Assembly (NCBI RefSeq): GCF_041080865.1
Contig: NZ_CP160906.1
Coordinates: 3,061,629-3,125,628 of the forward strand
Reading direction: 5' to 3'
Length of the DNA: 64,000 nucleotides
Source: Psychromonas sp. MME1
Lineage (GTDB): Bacteria; Pseudomonadota; Gammaproteobacteria; Enterobacterales; Psychromonadaceae
Position 1 is the first letter of the stretch. Every line of letters starts with the position of its first letter. Under the pieces are notes generated by a model. It saw nothing but the letters and a program-made list of their open reading frames with translations. It was not told where the DNA came from and did no database searches. The position numbers and the translations under genes are program-made. Shown here one piece after another: positions 1 through 9,325 of the stretch.

Positions 1-15
1 TGAGTGATAGTGCAA

Positions 16-1817
16 ATGCAAGCAGAGCCCACCATCTCGCAAATTTTATTTGATGTTTTTGGTTACAGTCAGTTTCGTGAAGGGCAGCAGGCGGTTATTG
101 AACATCTCTGCAATGGTCAGGACGCCTTGGTGGTGATGCCTACGGGGGGGGTAAAAGTCTCTGTTTTCAAATACCCGCATTGGCACGAGAGGGTATCTGT
201 TTTGTTATCTCGCCACTTATTTCATTAATGAAAGATCAAGTTGACACGCTGCGCGCCTGTGGGGTTACTGCTGCTTACCTAAACTCTAGCCTATCCTATA
301 GCGAGCAAAATCAAATCATTAATGATATGCATCGTGGTCTGTTAAAGCTTGTTTATATCGCCCCTGAGCGCTTACTCCGTGCCGATTTTATGCAACGATT
401 AGAGAACTTGCCGATTAATCTTTTTGCCATTGATGAGGCGCATTGTATCTCGCAATGGGGGCATGATTTTCGTCCTGAGTACGCTTTACTTGGTGAACTC
501 AAGCAACGCTTTCCAACCATCCCTTTAGTCGCCTTAACGGCAACCGCAGACCATGCCACACAACGAGATATTTTGGCGCGCTTGCAATTGCATGATCCAC
601 TTGTCGCCATTCATAGCTTTGACCGTCCGAATATTGAGTACCTGTTAATTGAAAAGTATCGCCCCTTGGTACAGCTGTTTAACTACCTTGCAGAGCATAA
701 AGATGAAAGCGGTATTATTTATTGTACCAGTCGCCGTAGAACCGAGGAGTTGACGCAAAAACTGCGTGAAAAAGGGTTTGTTGCTCGCTGTTATCATGCC
801 GGGTTGGCGCTCGAGGAGCGGCAAAGTGTGCAGGAACAATTTATTAAAGATGGGGTGGATATTGTTGTTGCTACAGTCGCATTTGGGATGGGGATAGATA
901 AACCCGATGTACGTTTTGTGGTGCACTATGAAATCCCCAAGAATATCGAATCCTATTATCAAGAGACTGGGCGAGCAGGAAGAGATGGTTTACCTGCGCA
1001 AGCGATGTTGTTCTACGATCCCGCCGATCCAGCACGGATCCGCAGTATGTTGGAAAAAAATGATAATGAGACGCAACTACGTGTTGAATTGCATAAACTC
1101 AACACCATGGTTGCCTTCGCAGAAGCGCAAACCTGCCGTCGTCAGGTGTTGCTTAATTATTTTGGTGAATATAGCCATAAGGCCTGTGGCAACTGTGATA
1201 TCTGTTTAGATCCTCCAAAGAGTTATGATGCCACCGAAGATGCCCAAAAGGTGCTTTCCTGCGTCTACCGTACAGGGCAGCAGTTTGGTATGGGCTATAT
1301 CGTCGAAGTCTTAAAGGGGGCGCAAACGGCGCGCGTGAAAAGTTTAGGTCATGATAAGTTATCCACCTTTGCCATCGGCAAAGAGCAGTCCGCCGAATAT
1401 TGGTTAAGTGTGTTACGTCAACTTATCCATTGCGGTTTATTAATGCAAAATTTAACGCGTGGTTCCGCATTGCAATTGACCGCCGCTGCTCGACCTGTTT
1501 TAAGGTCAGAAGAAGCGCTATTTTTAGCGGTGCCGCGTTTGCAAATGGTTAAAGCTAAAAAGCGACGCAGTGCAATGTCAAATGTTGCAGACAACCGACT
1601 CTTTGCTCGTTTGCGGCAGTTGCGTAAACAGATAGCGGATCGCGAAGACCTGCCTCCCTATATTATTTTTAGTGACGTCTCATTGGCTGAGATGAGTGAA
1701 AACTTGCCAGTTAACGACCGAGAGTTTTTAAATATTAGTGGCGTTGGGCATATCAAATTAAAAAAATATGGTCGTGAATTTATGCAATTAATTAAAGAGT
1801 ATTGTAGCGACTTATAA
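16..1817 (+). pseudogene. recQ: ATP-dependent DNA helicase RecQ, one-base frameshift in Walker A
   Basis: RecQ 3'-5' DNA helicase, a recombination and repair enzyme. The first reading frame runs through the N-terminal helicase region up to MPTGG. The rest of the protein continues in the next frame, with the DEAH box (DEAHCISQWGHDFR), the helicase C domain (YYQETGRAGRDG), the four-cysteine RQC zinc site (CRRQ...CGNCDIC) and a C-terminal HRDC domain. The break lies in a run of eight G at 144-151. Nine G would give the Walker A TGGGKS in one frame of about 600 codons, the normal RecQ length. An in-frame TGA at 1-3 bounds the start; ATG 16 is preferred over GTG 4 or 10, but no ribosome binding site is visible. 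This may be a sequencing error, a real inactivation or a slippage site. Confidence 0.9.
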
Positions 1818-1880
1818 TTTATAACTTATACTTGTTATTGATTAACAGGACTATTTCGAACAATAACGGCTATTTTACTT

Positions 1881-2042
1881 ATACCAATTCCGGTAAGTAT
1901 GTGATCTATATTTTGCGCAGGAAAAACAGCTTAATTCAAGGCGTAATTTGACGTAAATGGTTATTCCCTTTGCGAAAATTACAACGCAGCAGTAAGTTGT
2001 TTTAACCAGTAAAATAGATCAGCTATTTATCGAAATTGGTAT
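1881..2042. repeat. MITE-like 162-bp repeat, copy 1
   Basis: A non-coding element bounded by the inverted ends ATACCAATT and AATTGGTAT. It is nearly identical to 17883-18044 and more distantly related to 15470-15628. It contains no ORF of note. It fills most of the gap between recQ and ybjD. Confidence 0.8.
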
Positions 2043-2117
2043 TACCTGCTCATTTTTATATTTTCACTCACTTCTGCTATTTTTTATTCGCAGAAGGCGT
2101 TGTTTTTAAGGATGCAG

Positions 2118-3785
2118 ATGTTACTCGATCAAATTGAAGTAGTTGGATTTCGTGGAATAAATCGTTTATCAATCAATGTTAAAGAGTTGAGTGCCTTTGT
2201 CGGTGAAAATAGCTGGGGTAAATCGAGCCTATTTGATGCCTTATCATTGATTTTTTGTGGTACGCGTAAGAGCTATAAATTTGTCCATTCAGACTTTCAT
2301 CAATCGCCCGATCCCGATATCACCAGTAGTAAGCATATTCAGCTTGTTTTTGCCTTTAAAGAGCAGTGGCAAGGTGAAGCTCAATTACGCCAATATAGAT
2401 CAATCAATGAACTCTGGAGCCCATCATCTCACGGTCTAAAATATATTTATATGCAAGTCGATGGTGAGCGTTCAGAGGTTGGAAATATTAAAACCTATCG
2501 TTATTTTTTAGATAATAACGGCCAGAAAAAAGTTTTTACAAAGGAGAAGTTAGCAGAATTAGTAAGCGAGTTTACCTCTTTTGTGCCGGTATTACGGATG
2601 GGCGGCGAGTTTTGCAAAATAGAAGAGGAAGAAGCACTTGAGATTAGCGGAAAGCGTGCATATTGTGAAGCGCGAATCAAGCGTATATTTAAACGTTTAA
2701 CGGGTTCATCCCAGCAGCTATCTAAGGATGAAATAGCGCGTGGTTATGAAGCGTTAAACTATCTTTTTGACCACTATTTATTTAAGCGTTATGGTAATTT
2801 TCATACGCAAATGATAGAGACGGAACATGAAGTGCCTAGCCAGCGTCCTTTCTCATTTCAAGCGTTGACCCATTTTAACGAGCTGTTAAAGACGGGCAAC
2901 AAAAATGATCGCGCCATGTTACTGCTACTTTTTGGTGAATTTCTTGAAGTGCGTGGCGAGCATTTGCTGCGTCGAGGGGCTAGTCCCATTTTGTTATTGG
3001 AGGAACCTGAGAATAGCTTACATCCGGTTAATTTAGCGATTACTTGGCGTTTTTTCTCGCTTTTACCAATGCAGAAATTAATCTCTACTAATTCCAGTCA
3101 ATTACTCTCCTTTGTGCCATTGAGTCGTATCCAGCGGTTAGTACGTCATCCTGATTTAATACAAAGTTATTCACTGACAGTGGATCATTTTTCTATTAAC
3201 GATTTACGGCGCATCGCCTTTCATGTGCGCATGAATCACCCACAAAGCCTTTTTGCTCGGGCATGGCTATTAGTGGAAGGAGAGACCGAGACTTGGCTTT
3301 TAACCGAACTAGCGCACTCTTGTGGCTATCAGTTAGTGGTCGAGGGGGTGCAAATGATTGAGTTTGCTCAATGTGGATTGACCCCTTTAATTAAGCTAGC
3401 TCAAGAGTTGCATATTGAGTGGCATGTGTTAACGGACGGTGATGCAGCTGGGCAAAAATATGCGGCACGAGTTCAAGAAATGCTTTTAGGTAAAGAGTTT
3501 TTATCAAATCGTTTATCTGTTGTGCCTGCTTTGGATATTGAACATCTGTTTTTTGAAAATGGTTTTGCCGATGTATACCTTGAAGCGGCTAATTACAGTG
3601 AAAAAGAGTTAGCCAAGTTGTCGGCAGCGAAAATCATTGAGAAGGCGGTGCACAAGTATTCAAAACCGGGGTTGGGGTTGGCGATTGCCAGTGCCGTTGA
3701 GCAACGGGGAGTCGATTCGATTCCTCCCCTCTTAAAGCGGCTATTTGCTCGTTTGGCCGGGTTAGCCCGATCGCAGTCTGGCTAA
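2118..3785 (+). CDS. ybjD: OLD-family ATP-dependent endonuclease YbjD
   Basis: Protein of the OLD/YbjD family, with an ABC-type ATPase fused to a Toprim nuclease domain. The N-terminus has the P-loop GENSWGKSS about 30 residues in. The middle has the Walker B-like LLLEEPENSLHP. The C-terminal Toprim part shows LLVEGETETW and LTDGDAAGQ. Length (555 aa) and motif order match Escherichia coli YbjD from memory. Start ATG 2118 follows AAGGA at good spacing; the frame is also open from TTG 2100 and ATG 2112. The gene is convergent with the META lipoprotein gene, the stops being two bases apart. Its cellular role is poorly defined; other OLD proteins act in DNA repair or phage defence. Confidence 0.88.
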   Translation: MLLDQIEVVGFRGINRLSINVKELSAFVGENSWGKSSLFDALSLIFCGTRKSYKFVHSDFHQSPDPDITSSKHIQLVFAFKEQWQGEAQLRQYRSINELWSPSSHGLKYIYMQVDGERSEVGNIKTYRYFLDNNGQKKVFTKEKLAELVSEFTSFVPVLRMGGEFCKIEEEEALEISGKRAYCEARIKRIFKRLTGSSQQLSKDEIARGYEALNYLFDHYLFKRYGNFHTQMIETEHEVPSQRPFSFQALTHFNELLKTGNKNDRAMLLLLFGEFLEVRGEHLLRRGASPILLLEEPENSLHPVNLAITWRFFSLLPMQKLISTNSSQLLSFVPLSRIQRLVRHPDLIQSYSLTVDHFSINDLRRIAFHVRMNHPQSLFARAWLLVEGETETWLLTELAHSCGYQLVVEGVQMIEFAQCGLTPLIKLAQELHIEWHVLTDGDAAGQKYAARVQEMLLGKEFLSNRLSVVPALDIEHLFFENGFADVYLEAANYSEKELAKLSAAKIIEKAVHKYSKPGLGLAIASAVEQRGVDSIPPLLKRLFARLAGLARSQSG

Positions 3786-3796
3786 GATCACTTAGC
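3781..3796. terminator. short hairpin between convergent genes
   Basis: GCTAAG-ATCA-CTTAGC forms a 6-bp stem across the two stop codons of the convergent ybjD and META lipoprotein genes. There is no strong T-run, so it is a weak candidate for a shared terminator. Confidence 0.35.
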
Positions 3797-4198
3797 TATA
3801 AGTTTATAGGTTAGTTGATGCGCTTGCCCGATAAACGTTAAGCTATCATCTTTAAGCTGCACTTCTGACCAATCTGTAAATACCGTTGTCACTTGTTGTT
3901 CAACCGTATTTTGTAAATCTAGACAGATTTTTCTGGTGCTGCCCATTGCCACTATTTTTGCCGTCTTTTCCTGTAGTTCGAATGTACCAAAAAAATTATT
4001 ACAGGCTAAATTTCCCGTCGCTTTGCCATTTTTGGCAATGTTTAGGGTGCTAGTAATTGATTTATCTACAGCTTGCTTATCAATACTAACCAATTGCCAT
4101 GTCTGTTGCAGTTCAGCGAGGCTAACCACTTTATCCGTTGGCGCGCTACAGGCGGCTAAAAACAGGGTAAATAGTGAGATAATCAGTCGTTTCTTCAT
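3788..4198 (-). CDS. META-domain (HslJ-like) lipoprotein
   Basis: A 136-residue lipoprotein. It has a short signal peptide with lipobox LAAC (Cys about residue 17), then a single META/HslJ-type domain of about 110 residues, with the typical opening LQQTWQLVSID and the central GNLACNNFFGTF. HslJ-like proteins are outer-membrane or periplasmic and linked to heat or antibiotic stress; the exact function is unknown. The start codon directly abuts the spoT stop codon, so it is probably co-transcribed downstream of spoT. Confidence 0.8.
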   Translation of the reverse strand: MKKRLIISLFTLFLAACSAPTDKVVSLAELQQTWQLVSIDKQAVDKSITSTLNIAKNGKATGNLACNNFFGTFELQEKTAKIVAMGSTRKICLDLQNTVEQQVTTVFTDWSEVQLKDDSLTFIGQAHQLTYKLIAK

Positions 4199-6343
4199 TT
4201 ATTGCTCCTCTTTTGTGGCTCTTTTTTGTGTTATACGTCTGACGCTTTTCACATTAGTTAATTTTTTGATTTGTCTCATCACGCGTGATAAATGAATGCG
4301 GTTAAGAACGCTTAAGGTTAAATTAATGGTATAGAAGTGATTCGGTAACTCTAGTGTTTGTATATCGAGGACATTGGCATTGTTTTTAGCAATAACATTA
4401 AACAGCTTGGCAAGTCCCGCTTTATGGTTAACCATGACAACCCTAAGGTCGGTTGAATACTCATATTGATTAATAAAGTTCATATCCCATTCAACGGAGA
4501 TATATTTATCTAATTCATTTTTAAAACCACTGACATTATGGCACTGCTTAAGGTGAACCACTAAGCCTTTTCCATGGCTAGTATGCGCGACGATCGCATC
4601 GCCCGGTAGAGGTTTGCAGCAGTTTGCATAGGATACCATCATATTTTCAGTACCTAAAATTGCACTTTGTCGACTCACTTGTTTGAATTCAGATTCAGTG
4701 AGTTGATTGATATTACCACGCAATCTTCTTGCAATAACAATACTGAGTAACTGACCGCTGCCTATCTTGTGTAATAATGAGTCAAAATCTTCTAGATGGT
4801 GATCAGCCATTACTTTATCGATATTTTCTTGGCTTATATCCGTTAAGTTGGTTTTGTTTAATGCTTGTTTTAATAAACGGCGCCCCTCTGGGATGGTAAA
4901 GGATTTTGGCTGCTGTTTTAGGTATTGGCGAATACTATTACGTGCCTTATGGGTGGCAACAAAATTTAGCCAATTGGCGCTAGGGTTAGGCTGTTTACCG
5001 GTGATTATTTGGATGGTTTGACCGCTTTCTAATTTATCACTTAATAGCACAAACTCTTTATCCACCTTTGCGCTGACACAGCGATGTCCAATTTTGGTGT
5101 GTAAAGCATAGGCAAAATCGACAGGGGTTGCCTGCGCGGGTAGAACAATAATTTCTCCCTGTGGTGTTAATACATGGATTTCGTTTTTGCCTAGTTCTTG
5201 CTTAATGTTCTCTAACAATACTAACGGATTACTGGTTGTATCTTCTTGCTCTGTAATGCCTTGTAGCCAATTGCGGGTTTGTAATTGCGCTGTGATGTTG
5301 GAGTTGCCTTTACCCTCTTTATAACTCCAATGCGCAGCTATTCCTTGCTTGGCCACCTCGTCCATATCTTCTGTGCGAATTTGAATTTCAATATTAACAC
5401 CATGATGGGTGACTAATGTCGTGTGTAAGGACTGGTAACTATTGGATTTAGGAATTGCGATGTAATCTTTAAAAAACTCTAACTTAGGTTGATAAAGGTG
5501 GTGCATTTGCCCTAATACGCGGTAACAAGTGTCCAGATCTTTTACAATAATACGAAAGGCGTAAACGTCCATTACATCGTGAAACTGACACCCTTTTTTA
5601 TGCATTTTTTGATATAAGCTAAAGAGATGTTTCTCTCGCCCAATGACATTTGCTTGAATAGACATATTGGTTAATGTCGTCGATATTTCATCGCAAATAC
5701 TCTGGATAAAATCCTTACGATTGCCTCGAGCTTGACTAATCGCCTTTTCTAAAACGCGATAACGAGCGGGATGTTGTGCTTTAAAGGCAAGCTTTTCCAA
5801 TTCGTTTTTAAGGTGGTGGAGGCCGAGTCTATCCGCGATTGGGGTAAATATTTCAAAGGTTTCGCGGGCAATGCGTTGGCGTTTATCAAGACGTAAGGAG
5901 TCTAGCGTACGCATATTATGGACGCGATCCGCTATTTTTATCAGCATCACTCGGAAATCTTTAGACATCGCGATTAACATTTTGCGGATATTTTCGGCCT
6001 GTGCTTGCTCTCTATTTTCGAAGTTAACTTTATCAAGTTTGGTAACTCCTTCGACTAATTCTGCAACGCTCGGATTAAAGGCTTCGGAGAGCTCCTGATG
6101 AATGACGTCGGTATCTTCGAGCACATCATGCAGCAATGCTGCCGCAATGGCTTCGTGATCCAGTTTCATTGATGCAAGAATTTCTGCCACTGCGACCGGG
6201 TGAGTGATATAGGGTTCACCACTGGCGCGGGTAACACCTTCGTGCGCGTTGTCCGCAAACTCGTAGGCTCGTTCAATAAACCGACACTGCTCGGGAGACA
6301 GATAAGATTGAATGATGTCATTAAGAGTTTGAAAAATCGACAT
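4199..6343 (-). CDS. spoT: bifunctional (p)ppGpp synthetase/hydrolase SpoT
   Basis: Full-length RelA/SpoT homologue (714 aa). Domains in order: HD hydrolase (ALLHDVLEDTD near residue 70, DRVHNMRTL near 140), RelA/SpoT synthetase (about 235-350, with KDYIAIPKSNSYQSLHT), TGS (LPAQATPVDFAYALHTKIGH, about 400), a zinc-finger/helical part with YANCCKPLPGD near 590, and a C-terminal ACT domain. The intact HD motif favours SpoT over RelA. It sets ppGpp levels in starvation and stress. The usual rpoZ-spoT-trmH context is missing: the neighbours are a META lipoprotein gene downstream and nfo upstream in the same orientation. Confidence 0.95.
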   Translation of the reverse strand: MSIFQTLNDIIQSYLSPEQCRFIERAYEFADNAHEGVTRASGEPYITHPVAVAEILASMKLDHEAIAAALLHDVLEDTDVIHQELSEAFNPSVAELVEGVTKLDKVNFENREQAQAENIRKMLIAMSKDFRVMLIKIADRVHNMRTLDSLRLDKRQRIARETFEIFTPIADRLGLHHLKNELEKLAFKAQHPARYRVLEKAISQARGNRKDFIQSICDEISTTLTNMSIQANVIGREKHLFSLYQKMHKKGCQFHDVMDVYAFRIIVKDLDTCYRVLGQMHHLYQPKLEFFKDYIAIPKSNSYQSLHTTLVTHHGVNIEIQIRTEDMDEVAKQGIAAHWSYKEGKGNSNITAQLQTRNWLQGITEQEDTTSNPLVLLENIKQELGKNEIHVLTPQGEIIVLPAQATPVDFAYALHTKIGHRCVSAKVDKEFVLLSDKLESGQTIQIITGKQPNPSANWLNFVATHKARNSIRQYLKQQPKSFTIPEGRRLLKQALNKTNLTDISQENIDKVMADHHLEDFDSLLHKIGSGQLLSIVIARRLRGNINQLTESEFKQVSRQSAILGTENMMVSYANCCKPLPGDAIVAHTSHGKGLVVHLKQCHNVSGFKNELDKYISVEWDMNFINQYEYSTDLRVVMVNHKAGLAKLFNVIAKNNANVLDIQTLELPNHFYTINLTLSVLNRIHLSRVMRQIKKLTNVKSVRRITQKRATKEEQ

Positions 6344-6441
6344 TTGCTACCTTTATTAACGGCTGTTATAGAGAAACAGAATAGCTCTAATAGTAAAGCC
6401 AGTTTGTTTGCTTGGGAAGTCTAAATATCGACTTAATTTGT

Positions 6442-7284
6442 TTATTCTGCCCATTTTTTTAATTGCGCGATTTCAGCCGCCCAAATATCAGGATTCGTTG
6501 TCTCTAAAACCATGGGGATATTATTAAAACGCACATCTTGCATAATGTATTTAAAACAGGGCCACCCTATTTCACCCGCCCCCAATGGCGCATGGCGGTC
6601 CACACGACTAGCGAGGGGAACTTTACTGTCGTTGATATGCATGGCACTTAAAAATTCAAAACCGACACAATCTGAAAATGCTTTAAAGGTTTCTTCACAG
6701 GCTTCGATGGTGCGGAGATCATAACCAGAAACAAAAGTATGACAGGTGTCGAGGCAGGTGCCGACACGTGATTTATCATCAACATGTTCAATGATAGTGG
6801 CAAGCTGTTCAAAACAGAAACCGAGATTAGTGCCCTGTCCGGCAGTATTTTCAATCACGGCTTTAACCGATGTCGTTTGTTGCAGGGCCCAATTAATCGA
6901 TTCTGCCACACGTAGTAGGCAATCATGGCTGTCGATTTTATTAAGGTGGCTACCGGGATGAAAGTTGAGCATGGATAAACCGAGTTGTTGGCAGCGCTGT
7001 AATTCGTCTAAAAATGCGAGACGTGATTTTTGCAGTGGCTCAGCTTCTGGGTGTCCTAAATTAATAAGGTAGGAGTCATGGGGTAATATCTGGTCGCTAC
7101 TGTAATTATAACGGCTGCATGCTGCTTTGAACTTACGAATTGTTTCCTCATCAAGCGGCTTAGCATTCCATTGACGTTGATTTTTGGTAAATAGTGCGAA
7201 GGCGGTTGCGCCTAAATTATGGGCATTTTTAGGGGCATTAAATACGCCACCAGCAGCGCTGACATGCGCCCCAATATATTTCAT
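6442..7284 (-). CDS. nfo: endonuclease IV (AP endonuclease)
   Basis: Nfo, a zinc-dependent apurinic/apyrimidinic endonuclease of base-excision repair. At 280 aa it is full length. It opens with [14 protein letters not shown] and carries the family signatures [31 protein letters not shown] and [22 protein letters not shown], which contain the histidine, aspartate and glutamate residues that bind three zinc ions. It lies about 100 bp upstream of spoT on the same strand but is probably a separate transcription unit. Confidence 0.95.
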   Translation of the reverse strand: MKYIGAHVSAAGGVFNAPKNAHNLGATAFALFTKNQRQWNAKPLDEETIRKFKAACSRYNYSSDQILPHDSYLINLGHPEAEPLQKSRLAFLDELQRCQQLGLSMLNFHPGSHLNKIDSHDCLLRVAESINWALQQTTSVKAVIENTAGQGTNLGFCFEQLATIIEHVDDKSRVGTCLDTCHTFVSGYDLRTIEACEETFKAFSDCVGFEFLSAMHINDSKVPLASRVDRHAPLGAGEIGWPCFKYIMQDVRFNNIPMVLETTNPDIWAAEIAQLKKWAE

Positions 7285-7421
7285 AGTTCATTTCCGATAG
7301 TAAATTATTGTTATTGAGCGGTTATTTTAGAAGATGAACGGGTGATTGTACAGTTAGGCGGTAAACGCAAAGCAACGTTAATCATCTTGCTTTGCGTATA
7401 TTTAATTTGGCGGATTTATAT

Positions 7422-7865
7422 TTATTTTTTTACAGCACCGTTGATACTGATAGTTGTTCCATCGACTATCGCTTGGCGTAAAAGCGGTCTGTCGATTGTG
7501 TCGATCAGCGCATCATTTTCTTCATCGTTTTTAAGGCTAACATCGGTTTGATCAACCATTCGTTCTGAGAGGATATTTTTATCCGTTGCTGTTTCCGGGC
7601 GTTGGTATTCGCCTTGTTTTTTACTTTCATTTTGCCTAGTCACTTCCTCTTTTTTAACGGCTAGAGGTGCGGCGGTTGTTTTTTCACTTGCTGAAATAGT
7701 GGCACTGATCGGTAATAGCGTCACTTCGTTTATCTCTGCTTGATAGGCCGGCTTGCTCTCTGAAAAATGGGTGATGCCATCTTTGTCTGTCCAAGTATAA
7801 ATTTCTGCAGAGATAGCTGATGTCGTAAAAAATGAAACGGTTAATAATGTTAAAAGAGCGCGCAT
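7422..7865 (-). CDS. DUF4124-domain secreted protein
   Basis: A 147-residue protein with a cleavable signal peptide (cut near SAISA-EIY). It is followed by a DUF4124 motif (IYTWTDKDGITHFSE) at residues about 22-60 and a charged, low-complexity tail. DUF4124 proteins are periplasmic; their function is unknown. The gene stands alone, divergent from the small DUF3624 gene. Confidence 0.75.
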   Translation of the reverse strand: MRALLTLLTVSFFTTSAISAEIYTWTDKDGITHFSESKPAYQAEINEVTLLPISATISASEKTTAAPLAVKKEEVTRQNESKKQGEYQRPETATDKNILSERMVDQTDVSLKNDEENDALIDTIDRPLLRQAIVDGTTISINGAVKK

Positions 7866-7954
7866 AGGGTAGACTCATAAAAATTAAGTGGTTGACATTG
7901 TATTTATTTTGTTCGCAATAACAATATAATTTTTTTAAAAAGGAGGCCAAAATC

Positions 7955-8194
7955 ATGTCTTGTAGTGGCTGTAATAACCATTTCTTTAAAGAAAAGTTAG
8001 GCCGTTGTCGCAGTTGTATGCTACTTAATTTTGTGTTGTTGCTAAGTAGCGCGATAGGTTGGTATTTTTGCTATCAATCATCCCCATCGCAAGTGACAAC
8101 TATTGCCCTATTATTTGCACTGATAGGCAGTGGAGTCTTAATGGTTTTACATCTTAGCGCCTATTTATATTATCAATTAATGGGGCAAGATTAA
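7955..8194 (+). CDS. DUF3624 small membrane protein with Cys motif
   Basis: A 79-residue protein. The N-terminal 24 residues carry five cysteines in zinc-ribbon-like pairs (CSGC, then CRSC), followed by two predicted membrane segments (about 25-42 and 48-72). It fits the DUF3624 family of marine gammaproteobacteria (from memory). A strong AAGGAGG ribosome site precedes the ATG. The last four bases overlap the 3' end of convergent anmK. Function unknown. Confidence 0.75.
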   Translation: MSCSGCNNHFFKEKLGRCRSCMLLNFVLLLSSAIGWYFCYQSSPSQVTTIALLFALIGSGVLMVLHLSAYLYYQLMGQD

Positions 8195-9321
8195 GGTTTG
8201 TAGATAGCGCCTAAAATAGCATTTTTATAGGCGCCAGTGACCTCTTTTAAGGCAATAGGAATTTCATACAAACGTTGTTCTGCAAGCCATGCAAAGGCAA
8301 CTGCTTCAACAAACATTGGATCAATATTCAATATTTGTGTATCGAGAACGGTGTGGTCGGGTAGCAGCGCTTGTAAACGCTGCATTAATAACGGGTTAAG
8401 TGCACCGCCACCACAGACGTAAACCGCACAGGGACTGGTTTGTAATTTTATTTGTTCAGTAATCGTTATTGCACTGAATTCGAGTAATGTGCGTTGCACA
8501 TCGTGAGGAGTGAAATAATGGGGTGTTAATGCATGCAGTTGCTGCTGCAACCAAGAGAGATTAAATTTTTCTCGCCCGGTGCTTTTGGGGGCAGCTTGGG
8601 CGAAATAGGGATCGCTTAATAATGGTGCTAGCAGTGCCGGGGCAACTTTTCCCTGTTGGGCAAATTTAGCATCTTTATCAAAGTGTTTATCATGATGTAG
8701 ATTGATCCACGCATCCATCAACATATTGCCCGGGCCAGTATCATAGCCGAGTACCTTTGTATCTGAATGCAGTATGCTGATATTGGCAATCCCCCCAATG
8801 TTTAGAATGACGCGATTACAGCCCTGTTTGGCAAATAGTGCTTGATGAAAAGCGGGTACTAGTGGTGCACCTTGTCCACCATAGGCCATGTCCATGCGTC
8901 TAAAGTCTGCAACGCAGGTGATGCCCGTTCGTGCAGCAATGAGATTCGCGTCTCCAATTTGTTGGCTAAAGGGGAGTGGGCCTTGTGGACTGTGAAAAAT
9001 AGTTTGCCCATGGCTACCTATTGCGCAGATTTGCTCTGCACGGATATGGCTATCTTTGAGTAATTGATTAACAGCCGTGGCACAGGCGATAGCAAATTGA
9101 TGATCCACTTCGCCGAGGGTTTGTAAATCTACTTTTTTATCTTGGCAAATTTGTAACAATTGCAAACGCAGCGACGGCGGTAAATCAATGCAACAGGCGG
9201 CTATCTGCTTAAAGCCACAACGGTCGCGTTGTGCGATCACCACGTCAATACCATCTAAACTAGTGCCGGACATCAAACCGATGTAGTATTGACCAAGCGC
9301 TGATTCGGGCAAGCTTTGCAT
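8191..9321 (-). CDS. anmK: anhydro-N-acetylmuramic acid kinase
   Basis: AnmK phosphorylates and opens 1,6-anhydro-MurNAc during peptidoglycan recycling. The sugar-kinase/ASKHA signatures are visible: YIGLMSGTSLDGIDVV at the start, IGSHGQTIFHSP, DTGPGNMLMDAW, and YVCGGGALNPLLM. Start ATG 9321 gives 376 aa, the family length. The frame is open another 64 codons upstream, but that extension only covers the end of hemN. The ATG lies four bases after the hemN stop, indicating a hemN-anmK operon. Confidence 0.93.
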   Translation of the reverse strand: MQSLPESALGQYYIGLMSGTSLDGIDVVIAQRDRCGFKQIAACCIDLPPSLRLQLLQICQDKKVDLQTLGEVDHQFAIACATAVNQLLKDSHIRAEQICAIGSHGQTIFHSPQGPLPFSQQIGDANLIAARTGITCVADFRRMDMAYGGQGAPLVPAFHQALFAKQGCNRVILNIGGIANISILHSDTKVLGYDTGPGNMLMDAWINLHHDKHFDKDAKFAQQGKVAPALLAPLLSDPYFAQAAPKSTGREKFNLSWLQQQLHALTPHYFTPHDVQRTLLEFSAITITEQIKLQTSPCAVYVCGGGALNPLLMQRLQALLPDHTVLDTQILNIDPMFVEAVAFAWLAEQRLYEIPIALKEVTGAYKNAILGAIYKP

Positions 9322-9325
9322 TGGC

